DNA of 15,941 bases from assembly GCA_023388035.1 (NCBI GenBank), contig JAEWGY010000057.1:1-15941 (forward strand). The letters are read 5' to 3'. A program made the translations under genes and the position numbers. Below the pieces are notes generated by a model. It was given only the letters and a program-made list of their open reading frames with translations. It was not told where the DNA came from and did not search any database. Positions 7,799 to 14,598 of the stretch are shown in pieces (the stretch's first letter is position 1; the number at the start of each line of letters is the position of its first letter). Origin of the DNA: Bacillota bacterium (GTDB taxonomy: Bacteria; Bacillota_I; Bacilli_A; Erysipelotrichales; Erysipelotrichaceae).

Positions 7799-8801
7799 AA
7801 TATTTCTTATTTTTTAAAATTCCTTTATTAGATTCAGTTGAGTAATAATCAAAGATTTGAGCAACTGATTCATTATTAGAAACAGCTTCAATCATCTTAG
7901 AAATCATTTTAGAAATAGATAAAACTTCAACTTTACTAGTTCTTTGTTTCATCTTATCGCCAAAAGGGATAGTATTAGTTATTAGCATTTTCTTAATAGG
8001 ACTAGCTTCAATTTTCTCTAAAGCATCATTAGAAAAAATACCATGAGTAACAAAGACATAAATTTCTTTTGCACCATTTTCTGCAAGTAACTTAGCTGAG
8101 GCAACTAAAGAACCAGCAGTGTCACATATATCATCACAAATCATACAGATTTTATCTTTAATATCACCGATAATATTAGAAACTTGAACCTCATTAGGTC
8201 TAGGTCTGCGCTTATCAATAATCGCAAGATTAGCACCAATTGCTGAAGCTAGGGATCTAGCTCTAGTAACTCCTCCATGATCTGGTGAAACAACAACTAC
8301 ATCAGGGTGTTTATAATAACCCTTATCATTAATATGCTTTGCGAAAAGTGAAATAGCTGATAAATCATCAGTAGGAATATTAAAGAAACCTTGAATTTGT
8401 TGTGCATGTAAATCAATAGTTATGATACGATCAATACCTGCTACCGTTAATAAATCAGCGACTAGTCTTGCGGAAATAGGTTGTCTAGCTCTTGCTTTAC
8501 GATCCTGTCTAGCATAGCCAAAATAAGGGGTGATGATCGTAATTTCTTTAGCACTTGCTCTTTTGATTGAATCAATTGCTATAAGTAATTCCATTAGTTT
8601 TTCACTTACTGGTTTACAGGTTGACTGTACAATGAATACATGCTTCCCTCTTACTGATGATTTAGCTTCCACAATGATTTCACCATCAGCAAAGTGTTTA
8701 ACATCAATAAGTCCTGGTTTAATATTTAAATAATCACATACTTCATTAACTAATTCCTTATTACTAGTTAAAGCATAAACTACAATATCATCTCTTAGCA
8801 T
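7797..8801 (-). CDS. prs: Ribose-phosphate pyrophosphokinase (PRPP synthetase)
   Basis: Prs makes PRPP from ribose 5-phosphate and ATP for nucleotide, His, Trp and NAD synthesis. The 334-residue product has every class I landmark: FADGEI near residue 38, YARQDRK at 96-102, DLHAQQIQGFF at 130-140, PDHGGVTRAR at 173-182, the catalytic loop IDKRRPRPNE at 195-204 and the PRPP-binding loop DDICDTAGS at 223-231. It is about 17 residues longer than typical, with a Lys-rich tail ending KNKKY. The ATG at 8801 overlaps the end of the glmU-like gene by 7 nt (ATGCTAA). AGGAG lies about 5 nt upstream, inside that gene. The glmU-prs order is the one known from Bacillus (gcaD-prs). A terminator follows directly. 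Confidence 0.97.
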   Translation of the reverse strand: MLRDDIVVYALTSNKELVNEVCDYLNIKPGLIDVKHFADGEIIVEAKSSVRGKHVFIVQSTCKPVSEKLMELLIAIDSIKRASAKEITIITPYFGYARQDRKARARQPISARLVADLLTVAGIDRIITIDLHAQQIQGFFNIPTDDLSAISLFAKHINDKGYYKHPDVVVVSPDHGGVTRARSLASAIGANLAIIDKRRPRPNEVQVSNIIGDIKDKICMICDDICDTAGSLVASAKLLAENGAKEIYVFVTHGIFSNDALEKIEASPIKKMLITNTIPFGDKMKQRTSKVEVLSISKMISKMIEAVSNNESVAQIFDYYSTESNKGILKNKKY

Positions 8802-9460
8802 TTTTTCTCCTTATTAAGGTATTTAATACCATAATTTTCTTTTATAAATAACTGACTTCTTTCAATATGCATATCACCAGCTGCAACATCCTTTGAAATA
8901 GTAGATCCAGCAGCGACAAGTGCGAAGGAACCGATCTTAATCGGTGCTATTAAATTAACATTAGAACCAATAAAAGCATCATTCTCGATAATTGTTTGTG
9001 ACTTTACTTTACCATCATAATTAACTGTCACAACACCGCAGCCAATATTAACTCGTTCACCACAGATACAATCACCTAAATAAGATAAATGTGCACATTT
9101 AGCAGCTTTTTTAAAATGCGTATTCTTAAATTCAACAAAATTACCAATGCGACAATCATCCTCAATAGTAGAATTCATTCTAATATGAGCCATCGGTCCA
9201 ATACTGGTATTTGAAGCGATTTTAGAATCACTAATATGGGATGAAATGATGGTATTATTATCACCGATAATAGTATTTACAATACGTGAATTTTCATAAA
9301 TGGTATTATTTTTACCAATAGTAGAATTGATAATTGTCGTATTAGGATGAATAATTGTACCTTTTTCTATTTTTACATTAGCTAAATAAACATTGCTTAC
9401 ATCAATTATCTTAATACCTTCATTAATTAATGCTTCTAATTCAATTTTACTTAAATACAT
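8795..9460 (-). CDS. glmU: GlmU acetyltransferase domain only (no uridyltransferase half)
   Basis: Full-length GlmU (about 455 residues) acetylates glucosamine 1-phosphate and then couples it to UTP, giving UDP-GlcNAc for the cell wall. This 221-residue protein matches only the C-terminal left-handed beta-helix half. It starts at the linker (KIIDVSNVYLANV resembles GlmU's GVTIxDPxxxYI). It continues with GPMAHIRMNSTI, GNFVEFKN, the catalytic-His segment HLSYLGD (His124), NIGCGVVTVNYDGK, FIGSN, IAPI and AGSTISKDV. The nucleotide-transferase domain is absent: the ATG at 9460 has AGAGG 5 nt upstream, and the sequence before it encodes a different small peptide. Its place before prs matches gcaD, so I infer an N-terminally reduced GlmU. 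The uridyltransferase may be encoded elsewhere. A generic hexapeptide acetyltransferase is less likely given these motifs. Confidence 0.85.
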   Translation of the reverse strand: MYLSKIELEALINEGIKIIDVSNVYLANVKIEKGTIIHPNTTIINSTIGKNNTIYENSRIVNTIIGDNNTIISSHISDSKIASNTSIGPMAHIRMNSTIEDDCRIGNFVEFKNTHFKKAAKCAHLSYLGDCICGERVNIGCGVVTVNYDGKVKSQTIIENDAFIGSNVNLIAPIKIGSFALVAAGSTISKDVAAGDMHIERSQLFIKENYGIKYLNKEKKC

Positions 9461-9549
9461 TAAAACCTCTTAACGCCGGGTCCAATAGCACTAATAATCA
9501 TTAATGCAATCATTACAATAACCATGAATAAAATAAAGATTTTTTTCAT
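9460..9549 (-). CDS. Small hydrophobic membrane peptide, 29 residues
   Basis: From the ATG at 9549 the minus strand encodes 29 residues: MKKIFILF, then a continuous run of Val, Ile, Met, Leu and Ala (one predicted helix, about residues 4-22), then SAIGPGVKRF and TAA. The charge pattern (KK at the front, KRF at the end) suits a small single-pass membrane peptide. It does not resemble GlmU. Its TAA shares a base with the ATG of the glmU-like gene (TAATG), and its last codons contain that gene's AGAGG ribosome site, so the two are probably translationally coupled. It has no ribosome site of its own; a -10 box lies 6 nt before the ATG, suggesting a leaderless start. Function unknown. It could be a structural peptide or a short regulatory cistron. 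Confidence 0.6.
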   Translation of the reverse strand: MKKIFILFMVIVMIALMIISAIGPGVKRF

Positions 9550-9555
9550 ATAACT

Positions 9556-9564
9556 ATAATAACA
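9556..9564 (-). promoter_or_regulatory. Extended -10 promoter for the small peptide-glmU-prs unit
   Basis: The minus strand reads TGTTATTAT (TG at 9564-9563, hexamer TATTAT at 9561-9556, one mismatch to TATAAT). Six bases (AGTTAT) separate it from the ATG at 9549. Normal spacing puts the transcription start on the A of that ATG. No clear -35 is seen. Confidence 0.55.
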
Positions 9565-9588
9565 TGTTTTAAATAATAATTATACAGT

Positions 9589-10476
9589 TTATTGTGGCTT
9601 ATTTAGTTCTTTAAGCTTAGCTTCAAGCTCTACGATTTTATTCCGATAATTAGCAATATTATTATTTATCATCTGCTTAAAGTTTTGTATTTCATTTACT
9701 AAATCATTGATTATTCTAGTTTTATCTTGATATTCAAGATCACTTTCCTTAAAAATAAGCTCTTTTTCTTTTAAATTACTTACTAAACTTTCATAGCTTA
9801 AACTTAGTTTTTGGCTAAGTAAATCATTTTGACTATTATCCAAATCAAGATTAGCTTCCCTTACTTTACTTTCTAACTGTTCCTTAGTTGCACTCCAAGC
9901 GATGAATTCATCATTATATGAAACACTTGATTCATCTTGTGGTTTTAAAAGTAGATGATTACTTAAAGCTAATTTATTTTCTTCTAGCACTTTTTGGGCT
10001 AAATCTACTTTCTGCTCATAAGTGATAAGCTTCCTTTTCGCATCATCATAATTTTGATAAGCCCTATCATATTCATTTTTAAGTTCAAGATACTCCTTTT
10101 CAAACTCTGCTAGGATTGCTTTTTCATTTTCTAACTGCTTATTTAATTCTTCACCTTTTCTACTTAAAATCAATCTTGAATTATTAATTTCCTTCTCATA
10201 AATTAGAATTTCTTCTTTTATTGCATTAATGAGGGCATCATTATTAGTACTAGGTAACTCAATCGGCTTATAAGTATTTTTGATAACTTCTTCTTTACTT
10301 TCTTCCGTTTTACTTGTTTCTACCTTCTTAGTTTCTTCCTTTTTAACTTCACTTTGAATAGGAATTTCTATCTTAAGTTCAGTCTGCTTTTTACTAGAGC
10401 TATAAGTAAAAAATAAAATGATGCCTAGTATTACAAGGATGATAAAAATTATAATTCCCAAAACTTTCCTTACCAT
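9589..10476 (-). CDS. Single-pass membrane protein with long coiled coil
   Basis: I do not recognise this 295-residue protein. An N-terminal transmembrane helix (VLGIIIFIILVILGIILFF, residues 5-23) follows MVRK. It can be an uncleaved anchor, since no lipobox or AxA site follows. Residues 33-66 are a charged linker rich in Lys, Glu and Thr. From about residue 75 to the end the sequence is heptad-like and almost all helical (repeated Leu/Ile with Glu/Lys), with a short break near PQDESSVSYND, and it ends ELNKPQ. The topology suggests an extracellular coiled coil tethered to the membrane, but the opposite orientation is possible. It is separate from its neighbours: a TATAAT box stands 6 nt before the ATG, there is no ribosome site, and no terminator follows before the small peptide gene. 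Confidence 0.75.
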   Translation of the reverse strand: MVRKVLGIIIFIILVILGIILFFTYSSSKKQTELKIEIPIQSEVKKEETKKVETSKTEESKEEVIKNTYKPIELPSTNNDALINAIKEEILIYEKEINNSRLILSRKGEELNKQLENEKAILAEFEKEYLELKNEYDRAYQNYDDAKRKLITYEQKVDLAQKVLEENKLALSNHLLLKPQDESSVSYNDEFIAWSATKEQLESKVREANLDLDNSQNDLLSQKLSLSYESLVSNLKEKELIFKESDLEYQDKTRIINDLVNEIQNFKQMINNNIANYRNKIVELEAKLKELNKPQ

Positions 10477-10482
10477 ATCGTT

Positions 10483-10488
10483 ATTATA
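10483..10488 (-). promoter_or_regulatory. -10 box placed for a leaderless transcript
   Basis: The minus strand has a perfect TATAAT followed by AACGAT and then the ATG at 10476, so the transcription start would be the A of the ATG. Hexamers 16-18 bp upstream (TAGATT, ATAGAT) are poor -35 matches. No purine-rich ribosome site occurs in the 6-nt gap. Confidence 0.6.
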
Positions 10489-10503
10489 GCTTAAATTGAT
10501 ATA

Positions 10504-10959
10504 TTAATCTATTTTTTTATAAGAATCCTGTGTTTGATCATAGATAAAATCAGGATTTGCTTTTAGGTAAAAAATATTAACTTCTTGATATAGATAAATT
10601 TTATCAAAATGATAAAGACCTAAATAAGTTTCATCATTTATGATTTTTTTAAAACTACTTGTAGGACTTAAACTGATGATTAAAATATAAAGATAAGTAA
10701 AGACAAAGAGTACTAAGAGCTCTAATGTAATTACCATAAACTTAAAATATTTATGTTTCGCCTTCTTTAATAAGTCTGTAAAATAAGTAAAAATAAAAAT
10801 AAACAAACCAATAAAAAAGAGGGTTCCAAGACTGAAAATTATTGCCGGTTTTAAAAATAATTGCTTATCAATAGTTGGAAGTGCTAGTAATATAAATAGC
10901 GCTGTACTGGTTATAATAAAACTTAAACCAAATTTATAATAATTCTTTATTAATTTCAA
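10504..10959 (-). CDS. Small membrane protein with three predicted helices
   Basis: The family is not recognised. The 151-residue product has three hydrophobic helices, about residues 11-31, 38-60 and 73-97. A polar C-terminal tail of about 50 residues is rich in Tyr, Asp and Lys (LGLYHFDKIYLY and FIYDQTQDSYKKID). No ATG is available before the helices. The only usable start is TTG at 10959, preceded by AAGG at 3 nt and AAGGAG at 12 nt, and an in-frame stop at 10980-10978 bounds the frame. It overlaps the end of the upstream HAD gene by 26 nt, which argues for co-transcription and coupled translation with the two phosphatases. The role is unknown. Confidence 0.7.
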   Translation of the reverse strand: MKLIKNYYKFGLSFIITSTALFILLALPTIDKQLFLKPAIIFSLGTLFFIGLFIFIFTYFTDLLKKAKHKYFKFMVITLELLVLFVFTYLYILIISLSPTSSFKKIINDETYLGLYHFDKIYLYQEVNIFYLKANPDFIYDQTQDSYKKID

Positions 10960-11776
10960 AAACCTTAAGTACTCCTTCTAAAACATCCTTCACTTCCATA
11001 TAACATTTTTCTTTTAATTTCTTTTCAGCATGATCCATTACAAATGAATATTTAACCTTCTTAAACATTGCGTAATCATTAAAGGAATCACCAAAACAAG
11101 CAATTTCATCATTTTTAAGCTTATACTTAGACATAAGATAATCAATCAGTTTACCCTTATCAGCCTTTTTATTAGTGATTTCTAAAAAAACCTTGGTTGA
11201 ACTAGTTACTGAATTATTTTCTCCTATTTGATCCTTAAAGAAATTATATAAAATTGCATTATCTAATTCATCTTTAGTAATGATTGATAATTTCGCAAAT
11301 TCATTATCCATCCCCTCCAATAGATCTAAATATGGTTCATCATGGATTTTAATCTTAACTGGATCAAGTTCATTTGCCTTCTTATATCTTTCTAAATAAT
11401 ATTTAATAGGACTTGATAAATAACGTTCACCATTAAAACTTTGGATAAAGGATACTTCATAATTTAATTTAAATTCATTTAAAAGTTTATTTACATTAAA
11501 AATAAGTTCTTTACTAATAGGATATTTAAAGACTTCCTTATAATTATCAGTGATAATAGCACCATTAAATCCAGAAACATATTTATCTTTAAAATCATAG
11601 TGATTTAAAATATATTCACCATAAGCATTAGAACGACCACTATTAATAGCACAGATGATATTATTTTCTTTTAATAATTCTAAGGCCTTTATACTTCTTG
11701 CACTAAGATCTAAAACTGACTTTCCATGATTAAGAAAAAGGGTACCATCTAAATCGAATATACAAACTTTAATCAT
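10934..11776 (-). CDS. Cof-type HAD phosphatase (second of the pair)
   Basis: This is a cytoplasmic HAD-superfamily hydrolase of the IIB/Cof type, which dephosphorylates sugar phosphates or similar small molecules; the substrate cannot be read from the sequence. The 280 residues have motif I FDLDGT with nucleophile Asp8 and Asp10, motif II INSGRS (residues 45-50), the IIB cap between about 80 and 195, the motif III Lys in ADKGKL (Lys207) and motif IV GDSFNDYAMF (229-238). The ATG at 11776 is preferred to the TTG at 11779. It overlaps the stop of the upstream HAD gene (ATGATTAA, 8 nt) and has no good ribosome site, so it probably depends on reinitiation. The end of motif IV differs from the standard (VMDHAEKKLKEK instead of an MGNA-type segment). 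Confidence 0.88.
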   Translation of the reverse strand: MIKVCIFDLDGTLFLNHGKSVLDLSARSIKALELLKENNIICAINSGRSNAYGEYILNHYDFKDKYVSGFNGAIITDNYKEVFKYPISKELIFNVNKLLNEFKLNYEVSFIQSFNGERYLSSPIKYYLERYKKANELDPVKIKIHDEPYLDLLEGMDNEFAKLSIITKDELDNAILYNFFKDQIGENNSVTSSTKVFLEITNKKADKGKLIDYLMSKYKLKNDEIACFGDSFNDYAMFKKVKYSFVMDHAEKKLKEKCYMEVKDVLEGVLKVFEINKELL

Positions 11777-12563
11777 CAATTAAACCCAAATCTTTAAAGG
11801 CCTTATAATAGCCATTATCCCTTACATCAGAAGTTATAATATCAGCTTGTTTTTTAACTAAATCTAAGCCATTACCCATTGCAATACCAAGCTTTGCCAT
11901 CTTAATCATATCATTATCATTATTACCATCACCAATCGCAATAGTATCATCATTAATTATGCCTAATCTAATTAATTTTTTAATGCATAAACCTTTTGAA
12001 TTCTCTAATTTACTAATTTCACCAGTTAAATATTCTCTTTTAGAGCCGCTTACCACATTAAATAAAAAACGAATATTACCAAAGAATAAATGATAATCAT
12101 CTTCTTTTAAGGCTTTAAATAAAACTTTATAAATCTTAATATCAGGATTATATTCACTTAAAGGCTTCCATGTTTTAATATCTTCTGGATTGCGGTATCT
12201 TGCTAGATCCTCTATCCAATCACTGCTTAAATATGATTTATCATAACCATCTAACATCAATCTGATGTTATATTTGTTTGCTAGATCAATAATTTGCTTA
12301 ACCTGTGAATGGTCAAAGGGATCATCGATCACAAGTTTATTATCAATCTCGACATAAGCTCCTAATGAAGCGATATAACCATCAAATTCAAATAATTCTT
12401 TAATTTTCTCTAAAGATTTAGGACTTCTTCCAGTATTAATAATAATCTTATGACCTTTTTCTTTTAATTTAATTAAACATTCTTTAGTTTTATCAGGAAT
12501 TATGGTGTTTTGTTTTTCATGATAAACTAAGGTTCCATCAATATCTGTAAAAATAAATTTCAT
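11769..12563 (-). CDS. Cof-type HAD phosphatase (first of the pair)
   Basis: This second Cof/IIB HAD hydrolase has 264 residues. Motif I is TDIDGT with nucleophile Asp7 and Asp9, motif II is INTGRS (42-47), the cap runs from about 80 to 180, the motif III Lys is in NSKGLCIKKL (Lys190 is the likely one), and motif IV is the canonical GDGNNDNDM (211-219), followed by AMGNG and a helix ending at the C-terminus. The substrate is unknown, probably a sugar phosphate or a cofactor such as a flavin or pyridoxal phosphate. It heads a three-gene overlapping unit with the next HAD gene and the membrane protein. The promoter is strong and sits immediately in front of the ATG, and there is no Shine-Dalgarno. 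The first base of the message is therefore predicted to be the A of the start codon. Confidence 0.9.
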   Translation of the reverse strand: MKFIFTDIDGTLVYHEKQNTIIPDKTKECLIKLKEKGHKIIINTGRSPKSLEKIKELFEFDGYIASLGAYVEIDNKLVIDDPFDHSQVKQIIDLANKYNIRLMLDGYDKSYLSSDWIEDLARYRNPEDIKTWKPLSEYNPDIKIYKVLFKALKEDDYHLFFGNIRFLFNVVSGSKREYLTGEISKLENSKGLCIKKLIRLGIINDDTIAIGDGNNDNDMIKMAKLGIAMGNGLDLVKKQADIITSDVRDNGYYKAFKDLGLIDD

Positions 12564-12569
12564 ACTAGT

Positions 12570-12597
12570 ATTATATACAATTTACTAAAGCTATCAA
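12570..12597 (-). promoter_or_regulatory. Promoter of the HAD operon, leaderless geometry
   Basis: On the minus strand TTGATA (12597-12592), a 16-bp spacer and TATAAT (12575-12570) form a near-consensus promoter. ACTAGT (6 nt) and then the ATG at 12563 follow. The transcription start 7 nt after the -10 box falls on the A of the ATG. It is the clearest of three such starts in the window. Confidence 0.75.
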
Positions 12598-12606
12598 AAT
12601 TAAAAT

Positions 12607-12630
12607 AAAAAAGCTAAGATAACTTAGCTT
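12607..12630 (-). terminator. Intrinsic terminator of the lipoprotein unit
   Basis: AAGCTAAG (12611-12618) and CTTAGCTT (12623-12630) form an 8-bp stem with a 4-nt loop. The minus strand continues as TTTTTTATTTTA. It lies 13 nt past the lipoprotein stop and just before the HAD promoter, cleanly separating the two units. Confidence 0.85.
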
Positions 12631-12643
12631 AATTATCATAAGA

Positions 12644-13780
12644 TTAATTAATTCTGATAAAATCAACTACCTCGCCTAGCCAATTTTTATCATTATTTAA
12701 TTTTATTTCAATTTTATTAATTAAATTTACATTATTAGCATCATATTCTGCGATAAAGCCAAAATCTTCATTATTAAAATCTCTATTGGTATAAAGTGCA
12801 CTTATTATTCCGTCTTTGTAAATAATTTTTCTAATAATATATTTTTCATTAATTAAATCCATTAGTAAGCTTTGATCTAATACATTTTCCTTCTCACTAA
12901 GCTCTAGTTTATCATTGAATTTATAAAGGATATTATGATCGGTAAATACAAATATTAGATCATTATGAATATAAGCATAAATAATTCTTTCCTTATCAAA
13001 TGTATATTCATTTATTTCATAAGTATTAGGATCTAAAATGGCTATTGCGGAATTTTTTTCACCCCTTTGATAATTATTTAAACTATTATTACCATAGGTT
13101 ACTATCTTATCATTAAAGTCTAATAATTCACTACTTGAAGAGGTGAAACTACTATTAAAATAAATTCTCTTTAAAACTAGCGCCCTAGCTTTATCAATAA
13201 TGCTAATACCATTCTTTTTATCTATTTCATGATATGATTCAATAAATAACTTATCATTTTTAACTAAACCATTATTTAAATACTGATTTTCTAGACTTAC
13301 TCTTTTTTCACTATCTTCACCATTATATATTACATCACTAATATATTTACCATCAATAAATCCGATATTTGCTGTCTTTATAAGTGTATCATTACTTGCT
13401 CTAGTAAACCATGATGCGAAATATTTATCATTCTTGCCTTCGTATTCATTCGCATATTTTTTAATTTCGCCATTACTATCTAAAATAAAATGCTCATTTA
13501 CTCGATTGGAACTAAGATATAATTTTTGATCAAAATAATTAATTGTATTAATACTATAGCCATCATAATTATATTCATAAGGAGGTAAATTATTATCTTT
13601 AATAAATAATAATTTAGCATTAGCCTCTCTTGATCTTGATAAGGAAATTATATACTTAGAGCTTTCTAGCGGTATACTACTATCTTTATTTATATCATTT
13701 TTAGCGCAAGAAACTAAAAGGAATAATATTAGCATAGTGGTAATTAATAGCTTTAAATTACTCTTTTTCATAAAATACAT
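12644..13780 (-). CDS. Putative lipoprotein, beta-rich
   Basis: The 378-residue protein begins with Lys residues and a hydrophobic stretch ending in a lipobox, LVSC (residues 22-25). It should therefore be exported, lipidated at Cys25 and anchored on the outer face of the membrane. The mature part is mostly short alternating beta-like segments with recurrent patterns such as FNDKIVTYGNNSLNN, NDLIFVFTDHNILYKFNDKLE and KDGIISALYTNRD. This resembles a beta-propeller sensor or binding domain, but no specific family is recognised. The ATG at 13780 (MYFMKKSN) is supported by AGGAG 8 nt upstream; the internal ATG at 13771 is too far from it. It overlaps the end of the papain-like gene by 23 nt, so the two proteins are probably made together and may act together at the cell surface. 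Confidence 0.8.
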   Translation of the reverse strand: MYFMKKSNLKLLITTMLILFLLVSCAKNDINKDSSIPLESSKYIISLSRSREANAKLLFIKDNNLPPYEYNYDGYSINTINYFDQKLYLSSNRVNEHFILDSNGEIKKYANEYEGKNDKYFASWFTRASNDTLIKTANIGFIDGKYISDVIYNGEDSEKRVSLENQYLNNGLVKNDKLFIESYHEIDKKNGISIIDKARALVLKRIYFNSSFTSSSSELLDFNDKIVTYGNNSLNNYQRGEKNSAIAILDPNTYEINEYTFDKERIIYAYIHNDLIFVFTDHNILYKFNDKLELSEKENVLDQSLLMDLINEKYIIRKIIYKDGIISALYTNRDFNNEDFGFIAEYDANNVNLINKIEIKLNNDKNWLGEVVDFIRIN

Positions 13781-14552
13781 ATGTGTTACTCCTATTAGTT
13801 AATTCTACTCTAGATACAGCTTTAAAGCTTTCTAAATTATTAAAATCAATGTCAAAACCTTGATTTTTCCATGTTTTTAAGACTAACTCTAAAGAGTAAA
13901 ATGAATTACTAATTTCTTTATTAAAGAGATTAGTACTATATGATTTATTTTCACCATCTTGCCTTAGCGCATCTCTAGCAACATTCTTATAATCATTAAT
14001 AGAAGCATCTTTAACTCTAATTCCATATACTCTAGATTTATTAGCCCAGTCATTACTATAAACTCTTATCTCATTTTCAGGATATGATTCAATTGTATAA
14101 TTAGCATTTTCATGAACAATTGCCGCATGTTTTGATGCATCCATATTTTTCTTAAATGAAGAAAAACTATAAGTTATTAAAACATCACCCACAGTGCCAA
14201 GAGTCGATGCACTCTTAAAATTTTCAATAACAAAATTATTTGGACTATATGCTTTTAATTTAGCTAAAAATAATAAATCGCTACTTAATATATCTTTCTC
14301 AAAATCAATTTTATCTCTTCTAGCAATGTAACTAGCTAAATTATTATTTATCGCTTGCATCGAAGACACTTTATGATATTCAATTATTAAAGCTTTTTCT
14401 TCTTCACTAGGCTCTTTTGAAAAATCAATTTTTTTTATTTTTTCTTGTAGCTCAGCCAAGTTTTGATCACCCTTTGCAAAAGTATGACCAAAAAATGTTA
14501 TTCCTATTAAGGAAATAAACAATAACTTAAGTATAGTACGTATTTTAAGCAT
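13758..14552 (-). CDS. Secreted permuted papain-like (YiiX/C92-type) protein lacking Cys
   Basis: The 264-residue protein has a signal peptide (MLKIRTILKLLF...) with a probable cut after Ala26 (HTFA/KG). The C-terminal half resembles permuted papain-like (YiiX/YebB, NlpC/P60-related) hydrolases: GTVGDVLITY (119-128), the His segment SKHAAIVHE (His142), TIESYPEN, and NSFYSLELVLKTW (216-228) where the family has YCSELVWKAW. Here the position of the nucleophilic Cys is Ser220, and the whole protein contains no Cys. It may be a catalytically dead binding protein or an unusual serine form. The family assignment rests on motif order seen by eye. AGAGGTG precedes the ATG at 14552, and a good promoter lies upstream. 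It overlaps the lipoprotein gene that follows. Confidence 0.65.
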   Translation of the reverse strand: MLKIRTILKLLFISLIGITFFGHTFAKGDQNLAELQEKIKKIDFSKEPSEEEKALIIEYHKVSSMQAINNNLASYIARRDKIDFEKDILSSDLLFLAKLKAYSPNNFVIENFKSASTLGTVGDVLITYSFSSFKKNMDASKHAAIVHENANYTIESYPENEIRVYSNDWANKSRVYGIRVKDASINDYKNVARDALRQDGENKSYSTNLFNKEISNSFYSLELVLKTWKNQGFDIDFNNLESFKAVSRVELTNRSNTYVFYEKE

Positions 14553-14598
14553 TTTACACCTCTCTTATATGTTTAAATCGACATGTATCTTTACTTTA

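Noticed and set aside
8530..8733. 67-codon plus-strand ORF inside prs
   Set aside because: It is antisense to the conserved prs N-terminal region and has composition typical of a mirrored frame.
9460..9549. Small ORF as a remnant of the GlmU uridyltransferase domain
   Set aside because: The peptide is a hydrophobic helix and matches none of the GlmU N-terminal motifs, such as the LAAGxGTRM loop.
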